Positions 1 to 13,041 of a stretch of 64,000 nt of DNA are shown piece by piece. Both the position numbers and the translations under genes were made by a program. The stretch's first letter is position 1; each line of letters opens with the position of its first letter. Location: the NCBI GenBank assembly GCA_013368315.1, contig JAACJM010000118.1, forward strand, positions 186,001-250,000. The letters are read 5' to 3'. The notes below the pieces were generated by a model. That model saw nothing but the letters and a program-made list of their open reading frames with translations, was not told the origin of the DNA and did no database searches. The DNA is from Tetrapyrgos nigripes (Eukaryota > Basidiomycota > Agaricomycetes > Agaricales > Campanellaceae).

Positions 1-1145
1 CATCGTACTTAATTCGATCTGCCTCCGCCTTTGCTTGCAGCCTCATATATATCTCATCCCCCAAAGGCCTAAACACGTTCTGCATCTGCTTTCCCCTTGT
101 CAAAGACTCAAAGCGATAACAGCATGGGTAGACGAGGGTCAGAATCCTTGTTTTATTATACCTGGGCTTTGAGTACTATTAGCGGCGGGCGCGGTACATC
201 GCGCCGGTGAAGGACCGAGGAGCGTTTGATCTCAACATGACCAAACAAACGCGTCTCTCTTGACAACCATGTGGAGTCGATAGACCTACTCTATCCAGTG
301 CAAAGTCTTCCCTTATAACTCCCGGAAGTCATTTCGCCATCTCCTGTTTGTCTCTCCCCCCCGAAATCCATACCACGTATCCGAAAATTCGAAATAATCG
401 GGGCGACTTCCTGTTTTACAGGACAAGGTTATACCTCTTATTGTGGAGTCAGGACTGAACCATTTACCACCGTTGAAGAAGCTGGTGACCACGATTACGG
501 GATCGGGTTTAAGGGGAAAATATGTGGGGTGTCGATTTTGAGGGCGGGGAGGTGAGTGGTTAGATGTCTCATATTGAAGTCATTCTTCGCTGACGGGTTG
601 AGTAGGGTCTTGGGGAATATAAGGAAGATTCTTATCCAGAGGGCCACTGGAGTAGCCGTCTTTCCTCCCGACGTGCCTAAGTTGCTTGTTTTCAACACCG
701 TAACACGTGTACCATAGCCTATCCCGACCAACATGGTATCCAACCCTACGCTCTACTCTGGTCCACCAAAGATCATCTCGTCTGTGGTCAATCATCTGCT
801 TCCGTTACCCTTCCACCAAACCTCTCAACGCTCTTGGTGCCCAGTCCGGTTCCTATTTTGTCTACCGCGCTCGCACCCTCTCTTCCTTCCATCGTCCCTA
901 CTTGACCGCCCCATCCGTCGACATCCCACCCAACCAATCATGGTGGACACCCGGCAAACTCATATTTTTCGATTTATGGGGTCATCTCATTCCTCAGATC
1001 TTCGCTAACCAGCTTCGTAACAAGGTGGCGAAGGGTTGGATATCCGACCTTCCGTGGCGGTCACACGTGCTCATATCAAGTTAAGCGAGCTGGATAAGAC
1101 TGAGGAGATGTGGATTAGGAAATTGTGATGAAGAGTGTGAATGAT
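1..1145. repeat. Diverged segmental duplicate, copy A (URC1 5' region)
   Basis: This segment aligns collinearly with 18836-19990. Shared landmarks are the pre-gene text around 50-120, the stretch with GGCCTAAACA, and the coding text near 850-1100. Copy A keeps many CpG dinucleotides that are TpG or CpA in copy B. The duplicated unit is most of the 5' half of the URC1-like gene plus upstream sequence. The left limit is set by the window edge. Confidence 0.8.
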
Positions 1146-2000
1146 CCTGGGGTGGAGGTCGTTGTGAGTAAGGCGGCAAGCCTGTTTGGTATTTTTCGGG
1201 TGTAGCTGAGAGGTTTGGGAAGTGAGTCGTCCATTTTTCTCTTCGTTGTCACTTGCTGATTTATCATTTCCTCCATTACCTTCCGCTTATTCTTGTCGAA
1301 TCTCTTCTAAAGTTCTGAAACCCTCCGCCGCCGCTTTCTTCAAAGGAATGTACATTAAACTCATCACCCGACCTAACATCAAATCCTTTCTTCCCCCCAA
1401 TCGGTAACTTTACCGTCTACATCTTCAGTGACCCTGCTCTTCTCTCTTCCTCTCCACCCGACGCACACGTTACTCTCCCAGTCCACGACAAATGTAATGG
1501 GTCTGGTATATTTGGAAGTGATATTTGTACATACAAACCGTACTTGGTGTTGTGGTTTACTTCTGAAAAGAAGGAATGGCGTTGGGAAAGGTGACCAAGT
1601 ATTTGGTGTATAATTTGAGAAAGAGAGGAGGGGATTCGGCGGATAGGTATTTTGCGAGTACGGAATTTATTGCTGGGGTGAAGGACATGAGGTACGTTTT
1701 TCATACGTCATTTCTTTCCTTTCCTCTTACTACTTTGCTTCCTTCACCCTCTACTCAGCTAACAATGTCTCTTCATCCGCCTTCTTGCTATATATTTCAA
1801 GCCGTCATGCCAGACGTCTTACACTGGCTCGGTATCGGCGTCAACGGTCACGAGTCCATAGATGCAGACGGGAAGAAGAGAGGACGAGTGGATAATATGG
1901 TGTTGATGAGTGATACGAAGTATGATGTCGTTGTAGGGAGTGGGATTGATGTTGGTAGGAAGTATGAGCTACCTGGTGAGTCCGTTGGTCTGAGTTTGCG
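712..2000 (+). pseudogene. URC1-like GTP cyclohydrolase II (uracil catabolism), pseudogene copy A
   Basis: Fragments in several frames match the fungal GTP cyclohydrolase II-related protein Urc1, which acts in uracil breakdown. In order they are SYFVYRA and WWTPGK/GHLIPQIF (850-1010), THVLIS/KLSELDK (1060-1110), PVWYFSGVAERFG (about 1185-1220), TRPNIKSFLPP (1365-1400), FTVYIFSDPA (1410-1440), CNGSGIFGSDICTYKPYL (1494-1550), KVTKYLVYN and GGDSADRYF (1580-1660), and MPDVLHWLG (1806-1835). Defects are visible: a frameshift before PVWY, a deletion after KPYL, a TGA at 1564-1566 where family members have Arg (YF[R]KEG), a zinc-ligand Cys replaced by Tyr in ICTY, and an apparently lost splice acceptor before MPDV. 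The upstream part is duplicated at 18836-19990. The family assignment is confident; the function is lost. Confidence 0.75.
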
Positions 2001-3113
2001 GCGGTTCCTACCTTTTTTTTTTTTTTGTTTTTCCCTTCTGGGAGGAGTCGTCGTCTATTACGTGGCATGGGTCCAAGAACTGAAACGCCGGTTTCCGGGA
2101 ATTATCCCAATGCAAGCAGCAGTACATCATTATTCCCGGGACTTACTACCACGACTCAAGGGCCGTCGTAGATCTGAATGATGGTAGCAAGCCAAGCTGG
2201 ATACAGGAATACATGTTTTTCCTTCTCACCTATTTTTATCTTTTCCGCTTCATATGTTTCCTTTTTTTGCTCCATACGTTCTCTATTCAATGTGTCATCT
2301 CTTGTTCTCGTTCTCCAGTCGTTTGGCTTTTTTGTTTCATATCTACATTTTGGCACTTGCTACTTGTTTTATACTCATTCTTTCGTACATATACGTATAT
2401 ATACTCGTTTCTTTTTCTAAATACTTTTTTTTTGGTGTATATACTCCCTCACACACAGACGGTTGGGAGGGGATGGGAGGTGGGACATTGAACGTCGAGT
2501 CAATGGTTCGATTCCTATTACGCGGCTGTTTTCTACTACAGTGTATTCATAAATTGAGCTACATGTGCTAAGAACAAGAATACGTATCAAGCTACGTACT
2601 GTGCCTAAGTTTCGACCGACCTCGATGATTGATGGAGACTTTTAGCCAATGTTCAACGGTGTTTTGGTCGCGAGGGATTGGCTTAGATCAGGTTGCAGCA
2701 ATGAGCATTGAGGCGTTGAGCTTCCATCCTCGGTGATATCTGATCGGAATAACCATCATGATGTCCACCGACCCGGACATGCGAGATATTATTATCTGCG
2801 CATCTTATTCAAAATGATGCATTGGCTTGTGGTTTATCTCAGAATGATCGACCAGATAGGGGGGTAATATATCTATTCGTGTGTAAGGACGGTGCTAGTG
2901 CAAAAGGCTGTACACTTAGTCTCGGATCAAATGTCCACTACATATCCAATCCTACAGAAGTCGTATATCTCTAACATCTGCTATAAATACCACCCCCCGC
3001 TTACATATATGCTACGCTTCAGTGCCCTCATCCCCGTCCACCCGGCGCTACAACTTAGATGGCTTGCAATTCACCCACCTTCGGCCCCTGTATCTCATGA
3101 CACTATCCTAGAG
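2001..3113. other. No supported gene
   Basis: This stretch is T-rich and low in complexity near 2020-2440 (a T run at 2012-2025, then TATATA-rich text). It has short ORFs on both strands with no recognisable domain. It includes the decayed 3' tail of the URC1-like gene and the upstream region of the DUF6534 gene. I see no RNA gene or repeat. Confidence 0.5.
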
Positions 3114-4479
3114 TATGGAAACTGTTGGTCTTGGATTCTGGAGCGGTTTTTCTGACCTCTTTATAACGCTCTCAGCATAGGACCAGTGGTGAGCTTGTTG
3201 ATAATGGTACTTATTTTATCGCTCACTTCGTTCTCCTAGCTCATCGGAACCCTCATATCTTACCTGCTCATGGGAACACTCATCGTTCAATTGTGTAAGC
3301 TATATCTTTGTCCAAGTTGGGTCCAAGGCCAAGCAAACAGATCAACCATTCAATTTCGGTAACAGATACCTACTACATGTCTTTCCCCGACGACCGTCTC
3401 GTCGTGAAGTTTACTGGTGAGCATGACCATTGGTCTCCATCTCTGAGTTCAACAAATAACGCTCATTTGCTTCAGTTTACTCGGTATTCGTGCTAGATCT
3501 CGTTTCGACCGTTGCAATTACAGATAGTGCCTGGCTCATACTTGTGTTGGGATGGGGACGAGTCGAGGGTCTTCATATAGTCGACTGGGGTTTTACAACA
3601 GCACCATTGTGGAGCAGTCTTTGTGAGTTCTCGGTGTTGGAAAGGCTTTTTTGGGTTTGTTTATATCCCTTGCAGCTTCCGCGATCGTCCAGGTTTTCTT
3701 CGGTTGGCGAGTCTGGATGTTGGGCTGCAAGCATTCTATCAATAGATCTGAGAAGAGGCTGTGGAAAACGATGACAGCGCTGATTTTTGCAGTTTCTATG
3801 ACTCAGGTGGTTGGAGCAATCGTCTCAACCGCTAGGGTAAGTTTTTCGTTTTCCACCCCTGCTCCGAGTCGATGGCTGAAATGAATCTCGTCGCTCAGTT
3901 TTCACCCATAAACGATCTTGCCTTCATTTCTATCGTTTTTCCAAGTACCGCTACATGGCTGTCTGCTAGCGCTACCGCAGATGTAATGATCAGTGTCTGC
4001 ATGTCAGTCTTGGTGCGTTAAGCTGCTCTGTCGAAATATAGTAGAAAAACTGATCCATCATTCGTACAGCTGGGTAGGGCTATCACTCGAAATCGAAGGG
4101 ATCAAGTTAGCTACATCACCAGGAAAACTGACGCTCTTCTAACACGTATAATTCGCAACACCATCGAGACCGCTGCTATCACTTCTGGTGCTGCAATTTT
4201 GGAGTTGATCCTCTTCTTACGTCTTCCTAACACGGGCCTCCATGCTGCTATGTAAGTTACCGTGTAAGTACTACTGTTGGTGACTCTCTGACGTCGAAAT
4301 GTCGCAGTGCTCGTATTTTGCCCAAATTATACGCCAACACGCTTCTTGCTTCATTAAATTCCCGTGCTTCCTTCCGTCGAGAGCTTGAAGAGGACAGTGT
4401 ATGGTCTTTGAACCCCATAGAGTTTCGATTAGACCACGGCTCAGTACTCGATCCCACTTCACCAAGTCTTCTAACGTGA
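3114..4479 (+). CDS. DUF6534-type seven-helix membrane protein
   Basis: Spliced exons give a basidiomycete multi-pass membrane protein of the DUF6534 family; its function is unknown. Supported exons are (…3188), 3240-3294, 3366-3416, 3476-3622, 3676-3836, 3899-4012, 4070-4251 and 4308-4479, each with GT/AG borders and kept phase. Markers in order are LIGTLISYLLMGTLIVQ, YYMSFPDDRLVVKF, FFGWRVWML, the C-terminal helix AAILELILFLRLPNTGLHAA, and KLYANTLLASLNSR, a family hallmark. The start is not resolved. The ATG at 3114 (METVGLGFWSG) hits TAG after 21 codons, one base out of frame with the IGPV that precedes exon 2. Either an upstream exon exists or there is a frameshift. A further exon after 4575 (GITFTLEEAFPR) is possible. 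This is one of the few host-like genes here. Confidence 0.75.
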
Positions 4480-5490
4480 GCCATGATGAAGGAAATACGG
4501 TACGCCTCAAATTAGTGCATGCAATCTTAATGCAATCCGACATTCTGCTGATCATGAGTGATCACCTCTTCTAGGCCGGTATAACCTTCACACTGGAAGA
4601 GGCATTCCCACGAATACATATCCTTAGGGGCGACAAACCCTGTGATCGGAGCCGACATGTACTACCAGTGTATGCTCATTGCTCTACTGATTATTTATTC
4701 GATACTTGTCTCCATTACCCAAAAGGATTTCAGCTGGTTACTTTCGGTGTAAGAGGTACTACCTTACTGTCTATATATTGAGGGCATAGATAGGAGCATA
4801 AAACATGGGGTGAGCAATAAGCATAGCTAGAGTAGACATAGATGAATAGAAGGTAGAATAAGAGAAGAAGGAATAAAGAAGCAATTCGCGTTGTAGAGAA
4901 AGAGGAGAGGGGGAATATTAGAATAAGTACGTATAAGTCAATTAGTTAAAGTTGTAGCCTGTCCGTGAGCAGATACATACGTGAAGAACGTGATGGTCGT
5001 TAGGACGAAAGGCAAAAGGGAATGGGGATGGGGATGTGGATGGCAACCTGCAAAGAAGGGTGTGGGGAAAGGAAAGTGATACGCTGACATGGCGAAGGGT
5101 GGAGGGAGGAGACGAGAAGAAAGTAAAGGATACAATATGCACCATACTCTTGCTAATCTCCAGCGTCCTCGGGTCTTCCAGTAGCAGAAACCACACATAC
5201 TCCAGCGACAGCCGTTCCTCTCCTCCAAGGCCTCACGAATGAGATAGAGGAGTTCTGATAACTCTAGTTCACGGAAGAAAGCTAGGATCATTGCTCCGTA
5301 GGAGGAGACACTAGCTTCCGTTAAAGATAACACTGGCGACTGGGTACTACTTCTTCACCATACTTACATTAGACTACACATACTTTAGTAAATTAGACGT
5401 TCGTACTTGTCAACAACAACTATCGTTAGTCTTTAAAAAAGGTTCGGTACTCGCCGCTCGCGGTCATAGCCCGCAGTCATTCTATATGAC
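4480..5490. other. Mostly unassigned; one unrecognised minus-strand ORF
   Basis: A minus-strand ORF at 4938-5333 begins MLSLTEASVSSYG. It has a plausible first half (LYLIREALEERNGC, CGFCYWKTRGRW) and a low-complexity His/Pro second half that looks like read-through of noncoding sequence. I do not recognise it. 4780-4930 is purine-rich. 5460-5506 carries two direct copies of TTATGAGGCGCCGTTT that lead into the next element. Confidence 0.3.
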
Positions 5491-5506
5491 TTATGAGGCG
5501 CCGTTT

Positions 5507-5605
5507 TATGAGGCGCCGTTTGTTAAAGTATTCAAATGTCCGACCTTTGCATTTGATGTCCGACCTTTGCACTCTATGTCCGACGTTTGATTCATGTCCG
5601 ACTTT
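5507..5605. repeat. Left terminal inverted repeat with four iterons
   Basis: ATGTCCGAC occurs at 5536, 5556, 5576 and 5594, with spacing of 20, 20 and 18 bp. The outer 30 bp pairs with 7494-7523. Confidence 0.75.
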
Positions 5606-7348
5606 TGGTAGTACCTTTAAATGTTCAAAATCCGTGTCCTGCCTGTACACTTGTCAATATCACCCTGCCAGCAGCCACCTCTAAGGCGGAAAGTGCCGGG
5701 AAAGTCCTAATACAGCTGTATTCTACTATGACAAATATGGAGAAAGCCGAACCAGATCACAAGGCAATCATGCCGTCTCTCGGCATGTTAGCAAATTGTT
5801 AAAAGAAGTTATTTGAATAATGTTGACCGTATTTGCCTATCACAATCTGCTTCGTTTTGGACTCGGACTAGGCCATTAGATGCAGCTGCGTTCTGTGAGC
5901 CCTTTTTGAGGTGACCTCATGGGATTGGCGTTGGTATTGACCGTAGGAGTACGCTAAAGACCATTATGGGTGCAAAATACATACATAAGTCTGGTTTTAC
6001 GAGACTAACCTAGTATGATTATTTTTGGCAAAATATACACCTATAAATGGCAAGTTCTGGTCAGCAGTTGCCAACCACCAACCCATACACCAAATGAAGG
6101 CTTCGAGCTTTGAATGTACTGATTTTTCACCCAAAGGTGAATTGAGATTGTGTCTAAATTCTCTCAAGTGATGTTAGACTGTGTTTGGCACTCTTGACTG
6201 ACCATTTTTGCTGTACTGGTGATGCTGTGCTCTGGAAGAGTCCCACTGACTTGCCTACACTGGATAGCAGTCTATGTTTATAAAAACTGCAAAAGAAACA
6301 ACCTGATGAAGTGCAAAAAATCTCCAAAGCAAGAATGGACCATACCACGTACATACTGTATTTAGGACCGTCCGTACTGCAATTGAGCCTATGATACAGA
6401 TAAAGACTAACCATGTACATATGAACCCACATTGGACATGGCCGTATCCATAATGGTACCTGGGTGATTATCCCTAATAGAACCTCAACGACGAGGTATA
6501 ATACTAAGTAGGCCAACTTCACTGCCTTGGGAAATGAGGCCTTCCTTTGCATGCCCTGAAATCTGAGTAAAATATTTTATTGCAATCTAATCCTCTGATA
6601 TCCTTCCCTCGACTTGATCATGCTGCCTAAGTATCCCATATGAAAAGTATAAGGCCATTCATTTCCCAGGTGATTTTTACTAACCCCTATCCATACATGT
6701 GTCAACATACCCAGTGCAGGTACAGTTTTAACTCCACATTTTATCTTCAAAGCTCTTCTTGTGTAGTACCATGCAAAAAATTTAATAAATGTGTTCCCAC
6801 ATTTTTACCCTCTGATTCAATTTACACTAATTGTGGCTGAATTTAATATTGAATATAACAAGTCTTTTCACCCAAGTTACCTGCCTGTCTAGCAGATCTC
6901 TGGTGATTTGTGGACCAAATGCATCCCTACTGATAGCTAACAACTATGAGTTCAAGCCACTCTCAGGATGTACTATTTGTATGACAATGTAACCTGATAC
7001 AAGAAGGGGACCACAAATTGTGCACTGAAGAAGCTACAGCTTGGCCAACAGTTTCAAAAGAAATCTAAGTACCTTACCTTACTCAGGAAATTGTAATTTT
7101 GGTAGAGAAATAAGAGAGGACAGTGGATTTGTGGTGGAAGTTGAAGAGAATGCGACGAAATGATGGATGACATAATCACCTGCCAAATTGGGCTAATGAC
7201 ATTGCGCCACCAGTCACTTCAAAGACCTTTTTACTAAGAAAATTAGACTGCTAGCCAAGGGCTCGTCTTCAGTGGCATATTAAAGCATCCATGGATGGGG
7301 TCCAAGGATAAATGACTGAATCAAAGAAGGACATGAAGTTCGGATATC

Positions 7349-7523
7349 GGACATCGAGTGCAAAGGTTGGACATCAAATGCAAAGGTCGGACATCAAATG
7401 CAAAGGTCGGACATCAAATGCAAAGGTCGGACATCAAATGCAAAGGTCGGACATCAAATGCAAAGGTCGGACATCAAATGCAAAGGTCGGACATTTGAAT
7501 ACTTTAACAAACGGCACCTCATA
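7349..7523. repeat. Right terminal repeat: seven-unit 20-bp tandem array plus TIR
   Basis: GGACAT starts at 7349, 7369, 7389, 7409, 7429, 7449, 7469 and 7489. That makes seven full 20-bp units and a final partial one. The first unit differs slightly and the rest are identical. The array has no spacers and lies inside a TIR. Confidence 0.9.
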
Positions 7524-7585
7524 GCATTCAGCCAAAACCATGAACATTTGATATATTAGATTTCTGAAAGATAGAAAGAAGCGAA

Positions 7586-7867
7586 GAAATAGTACTATGT
7601 TGAATGGATATAATAGTAGTGGATTCTAGGAGTTGTTCAAAAAGCACTAGTATTATGGTAGTGTAAGATAATGAAAGACCATGTAAAAGAGGTTCAGAAC
7701 GAGGGCGAAGGATTGAGACAAGCAAAGCTGTGAGTAGTACTACATTAAATGGATATAATTATAATAGTAGTGGATTCTACAAGCTGGGCAAAAAGCACTA
7801 GTACTATAGAGGTGTAAGACAGTGAAAGACCATGTAAAAGAGGTTCAGAACAAGGGCATAGGATTGG
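7586..7867. repeat. Two-copy direct tandem repeat, about 140 bp
   Basis: 7586-7712 and 7730-7867 share AATGGATATAAT, AGTAGTGGATTCTA, AAAAAGCACTAGTA, GAAAGACCATGTAAAAGAGG and TTCAGAAC in the same order, with about 10-15% differences. The rest of 7524-8030 holds no gene I can support. Confidence 0.75.
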
Positions 7868-8030
7868 TAACTAGGTATAAAGAATGGAAATAGTCACTAT
7901 CATTAAATGAGAGACTAAAATATGATCAAAGACATGTAGAGTTCAAGACTGTATGATGATACCAATAGTAGCCGAGAGGATGATTTGAAAAGCTCACTGC
8001 TAATGCTTATGGATCAAGCTCAGACCAGAG

Positions 8031-11011
8031 TCAATTGTTCACTGAGGACCAGACATGTTGAGAACGCTGCTCCATCTGAGGGTCATGCTGATAAATGTTT
8101 GCAGCATCCACCTGGCTTGCTGAATTGACCTCGTGAGGCAGATCATGGATTGTGCTGTTAAGAACAACCTTGGTCTTGTCATCGTTGTCATCATCAGAGA
8201 CTTTGATGATGTCTGTAAATATAGAGTCAGTGATCAGTAAGAGCACGAGGTAATATAGCTTTGAGATGCACCATCACTGGATTGATGTGATGTAGAGTTC
8301 AAGCCGGGTTCTCCATTGCTGACTGCAGCAATGCCTAGACGTACTGAAGCTACCAGGATATCCTTGTCAGTGCCTGCAGCCTCAAATAGTATTAGTAAAA
8401 TGGACTTATCATGTGTCAAACGACGGTGCTTTGTTGGCTGCTCCAAGGACTCTTCTTCAGCACTCTCACCCTCCTCATCGACGTCAACATGATGATAGCC
8501 ATGCTTCTTGATCAGGACTAGGGCTTGGATGTTGGGATTGTCAGAATCTGATTGGTCGGCACTAGCTTCTTCATCATCAGCAGAGTCATCCTCACCAGAA
8601 TCGGATGACTGATCCAAATCCATAGTCCCGCTTCTGAGCTTCCATGAGTCCAAGATCTTCTTAGGGATCAATGATCTTGTTGCTGGAAAAGGAAGAATGG
8701 TTAGTAAATGCCAATAGCACATAACAAAGTGTTCAACTCACCTATAGCAAGAATACTGTCAACATATGTGTCACGTGCAGTCTGGCTATGCTCATGAAGA
8801 TCCTTGCCATTCAGATCACCATCACCAGTCACAATGACAAATTCTCCCTTGTCACGTGTGCAGACAAAGAAGGACAGGGTCTCCCCAGTGGTCTCAAGGT
8901 AGGCAAATACATCAGGAAAGTGTTCCTTGTATGTGGTGAGAAGCTTGGCTTGCTGCATATCCTTGCAGTAGGCGAAGCCATCAAGGCTTGTCTTGGCAAG
9001 ACCGCGTTGCGTTAAGGTGGCCAGGGAAGCCTTGGAGGGGGTTTTTCACCTTCACCAGCTATCATCTGGCACCATCATTGACAGCTGAATTAGTGGGTGC
9101 TGCTATCGATGTGTCTCTGATGCCTGTGAAAAAGAGACATAAATGAAGAAAGAAGACTGAAAAAAATCCACAGCCTGAGACATACCTTCACAAGGCCAAC
9201 AGGTATGACCATAAGTGATCTGATCCTATACTGATTATAACGGGGTGCTTGAGCCTTGAAAAGAAACAAGAGGCATTAGGTATAAAATATTTCTATGCAG
9301 TACTAAACTCACAGATTTCTCCAAGGTCTTCTGGTGCTTTGAGCCTCTGCTCTTGCCCTTGAGTCCTTTACTTGTCTCCTCAAAAGCGGTGGCCATCATA
9401 TTGCCACTGTCAGTGGTCAAAGTATCTGGTCTTGAACCAACTAAAAGATCAACCATCTCACAATGGGAACGGCCATTGAGTTGGTGAAAAGCATTCATGC
9501 TGGGTCCAGCAGTAGGTACATGTTTGCCAGAATCTTCAAGATCCAAGTCAGCAACAGCTTGGGACAATGGTCTACTGTGCTGGATGCACATGGGAGAAGG
9601 GACCTCTTCATCAGAGGAGTCGATGGATACATGAGTGCCTCAGTGGTGTGAAGAACTTGGGGCAGTAGAGTGTTGTGCTTGTGATTTGCAATGGCTTGTC
9701 TTTTGAGGTTTAGTCCTTTTCTTTTTTCGTTTGAACATGGAAGGAGAGTGATGGTGGTTGAGAAAAGTGGTGAGACTGTGTCGAACCACAAGTCAGGTTG
9801 TTCAAGCTCCATCTTTTGCTTGACTCTTCACATTCTGAGCTTCTTTCAATAGAATGTGTGATATCTTTTGAGCAATAGAAAGATCTAATTATAGCAAGCT
9901 CTTGGTCAAGAATATTCCAGCAAGTATGACAGAAAATGCAGGTGCCTACACAGTCCCAGAAGAGTTATGCACTGTCATCGGGCCCCTAGGAAGCAGGGAA
10001 AGCACCTGATTGGACACAGCTTCCTTTATCTCCATATCCAAACCAAACTTTCCAGAGTTGACAATTCATACGATTACTGCATCCCTGCACCCTTTTGTCA
10101 CTCCAGGAAGTGTCATGTCCATGAGCATTTGGAGACCCTTTTCGAAGGTGGGATCATTGGGAAATGATTGAAGAAAAGCTGGTGAGAATTTCATCAGCCA
10201 ACCTTCATGCCAAGCCTTGTTACATTGAGAATCAACATGATTGGGGCCGACAAAAGGACAGCTAGCATTGCCATGAAGTAGTGATGGAGGTGCTGAAGCC
10301 ATCAAATCATGTTCCTGAATGATGCGCAGATGAGCCATGATTGGAATTTGATATGTGCTTTCCTTCTCTTCTAGCGTGTAGAAATTCATTGGGATTGCAA
10401 TAAGCTGGGGAATGAAACATTGGATCCAACAGGGAACACCCTTTTGACAAGCCAGCAGGACTTTCTCCCATTTATTGAGGAGGCTATATTCGGAAAGCTG
10501 TTCAACTGCGTGCTCCATTCTGCCCAATGATGTGAACTGGTTGGAAATTCAGAGGAGCCCAACATAGTATGGAATATAATCTTCTGATCTTTTCTCTGGT
10601 TTCTTCCAGCCTCTGGGACAAATCAGCATTCATGAGGTCATGATAAAAAGGAAGTGATACTGACACTTTCTTGATGTAATCCAAGAATGGATAAAACTGC
10701 TCCTTCGTGACAGTTGGTCCCATATAAATAGGATCGTCAAAAGTGCCTTTAGCAGCTGATGGAAGTGACAAAAGATCTTGAAATCCCTCTGAAACATCCA
10801 TGATATGACTCAGATTCAGACTGACAACCTTGTCCTCGACCTATGCGTGTACAAGAAATGCTCAATCAAGACATTCAGATTGAATTGAAATGCTTACTCA
10901 AATACATATGTTCTGATCTTGGTCACAGTATTTGCGATTGACTCTGAGTCCTTGAGATGTTACAAGTAGAGGGTGATCAGATGCAAGTAGACTACTGGGG
11001 AGTGGATCCAT
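8031..11011 (-). pseudogene. Unrecognised partner gene of the integrase-core transposon
   Basis: A spliced minus-strand gene starts at ATG 11011 (MDPLPSSLLASDHPLL). A TGA at 10898-10900 lies directly before a donor; the intron leads in frame into VEDKVVSLNLSHIMDVSEG. Coding continues through 10801-10502 and 10527-10066 with a frameshift between, and then 9800-9240. The last exons are clear: 8958-8746 (TYKEHFPDVFAYL, FFVCTRDKGEFVIVTGDGD), then 8700-8261 (acidic DDSADDEEASADQSDSD), then 8222-8031, each joined in phase by GT/AG introns. I know no function for it. It is divergent from the integrase gene, with about 190 bp between the two, so both likely use one bidirectional promoter region and belong to one mobile element. 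Confidence 0.55.
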
Positions 11012-13041
11012 GATGTTGTCTTGACAAGAGACTAGCGGTCAATGGTGAAAATTTGACTTGCTTTATGTACCCATGATCACACTTTACACTCATGGCAAAC
11101 TCATGGCTAACACTACCACCACTGCCAATTTCCCATCACCACTCAAGTCAAGATGCCAACGTCGTCCAGGCTGACCAGACTCTACACGATATTTACTGAT
11201 CAGTGATTGGTGTGCTTTCACTTCCAAGCATCGATCCACAGTGTACCGAGTATTATCTGCAGACCATTGCCTGTGATGCTGTACCTTTACTCATTGCACT
11301 TGAAGATTCATCATCAGGGGATGTACTGCTGCAGAAATGGATATATGAATGTGCAGAGGAATTTGGAGCAGCATGTATCAGGCTAGCAGAGAGTGGCACA
11401 CAACAGTGCGTTTACTTATTGTTGAGAGCTTAAAGTACACTAAATTAGTTTTTTTTTTTCCATTACTTTAGTGATGAAGAAAATCCAAATATACAGTTCA
11501 TTGACCCTGTCACAATTGTTCATACCGGAAAACCAGGCCATCCTTGAAAGGTCATTGATCTGTCCTATTTGTGTAAAGCCATGAACCCCAAACGTCATAT
11601 CTGCATCAAGGAGCTTGCAGAAGGTTTGAGAGTCTCTGAAAAGACACTTACCTCTTGTCTCAAACAACATAAAATTGACTACAAGCCTTCCAAAATCTCT
11701 AATTGGCAACTGGACAATGTCATCAAAACCTTCCAACAGAAAAAGCCATGATCTGGAGAGCAATATCTCACTGGATACTTGAGGCGAAATGGTCTAAAGG
11801 TTCAGAGGCGAAGGATATGTGAGTCTGTGGGTCGTGCTCTCCGTTTACAGCAAAAGCGGAAGATCGAACATGTTCCATACATGGTTTCTCAGCCAAATGC
11901 TCTTTGGCACGTTGACGGTCATCACAAGCTTATTCTCTGGGGGATTGTGATCCATGGATGCATTGATGGACTCTCCAGAAAGGTGAGCACAAAACTCCGT
12001 GAGTTACAGGTGACTTCAATCCTTAATTCTTTTTCAATTTCAAGGTCACTGGGCTTTGAGTGAGTACAAATAACAGAGCATCGACTGTGCTCAGTATGTT
12101 TTCCCAGGCCGTCAAAAGGTATGGATGGCCATCACATGTGAGAGGGGATCAAGGAGGTGAGAACCGAGATATATCAGTGGTGATGATTCTTTATTGTGGT
12201 CCTAAGAGGGGAAGTTTTATATGGGGATCATCAACTCACAACACTTGTATTGAAAGACTTTGGTTGAAGTTGGGACACAGTTTGTTCAGGTGTGGAGAGC
12301 ATTCTTTTTCTGTTTAGAACAGAGACATTATCTAGACAGAACGAATTCCCATCATCTATGGCTTCTACAATTCTGATTTCTTGACGCTATAAATGACAAC
12401 TGCAGGGAGTTCCAAAAGGACTGGAATGCGCATCCTATTTCTGGTCTTGGTCATGGTAGAAGCCCTAATGTGAGTAACTACTGTTGTCCTTCAAATTTTG
12501 CTGAGTTTCTGAGAAATTCCAAATATTTTTGACAAGATCTCTTCTTTCTCAGCCAGTTGAAACACAGCATTTACAAAGATGATTGCGAAGGCTGCTCTCC
12601 TGAAGTGATAGCTAGCTCTTATGGTGTGTACAGTACTCTGGTACATTGTTGTCTGCATCAAACAGGAGCTGAACATTCATCGGATGAGGAGTCTGAGTCA
12701 GAGAGTGATCCTGAAGGTGAATATATCATTCTTATTTCCTAGAGATATTAAGTTGAGGGGTACCTGTTCAGAGTGGCAAGGAATAGACATGATCAAAACA
12801 GATTCAGGTGAGTAGACAATTGTGTATATGGTCTTTCAGAATTTCTGTATTAGAATTTACTTTAGTTGAGTCTTGGCATGGATCGGAGGCAATGGTGGAG
12901 CAAGTGATGCAGAAGCACAGCAAGAAACTGGTCAGTCACAATAATTTATTATTTATTATATATCTGATCTTAAAATATGTGATTCGGACACAGACAATGC
13001 ATCATATCAGACAGTCGATGCTCCTGAGTAAGGCTGCAACC

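Larger units (their letters stand above)
5507..7523. mobile_element. 2-kb non-autonomous TIR element with 20-bp subterminal iterons
   Basis: The ends are inverted. The left begins TATGAGGCGCCGTTTG and the right is its complement ending CGGCACCTCATA. The match runs about 55-60 bp, with one mismatch in the outer part. Inside each end the inverted repeat passes into copies of a 20-bp unit containing GTCGGACAT: four inverted copies on the left (5536-5605) and seven tandem copies on the right (7349-7494). The interior has no recognisable coding domain; a 132-codon minus ORF at 6154-6552 is unsupported. The same iteron occurs at the right end of the integrase-core element (18757-18812), so that integrase is a likely source of mobility. 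I find no clear target duplication. Confidence 0.7.

Noticed and set aside
2500..2525. GGTTCGATTCC resembling a tRNA T-arm
   Set aside because: No A-box, acceptor pairing or anticodon stem can be drawn from the preceding 60 bases.
6154..6552. 132-codon minus ORF in the 2-kb element
   Set aside because: No domain or splice structure, and it lies in a region with no other coding signal.
7349..7494. Short regular repeats that look CRISPR-like
   Set aside because: Units are 20 bp, head to tail with no spacers, lie in a TIR, and the DNA is fungal.
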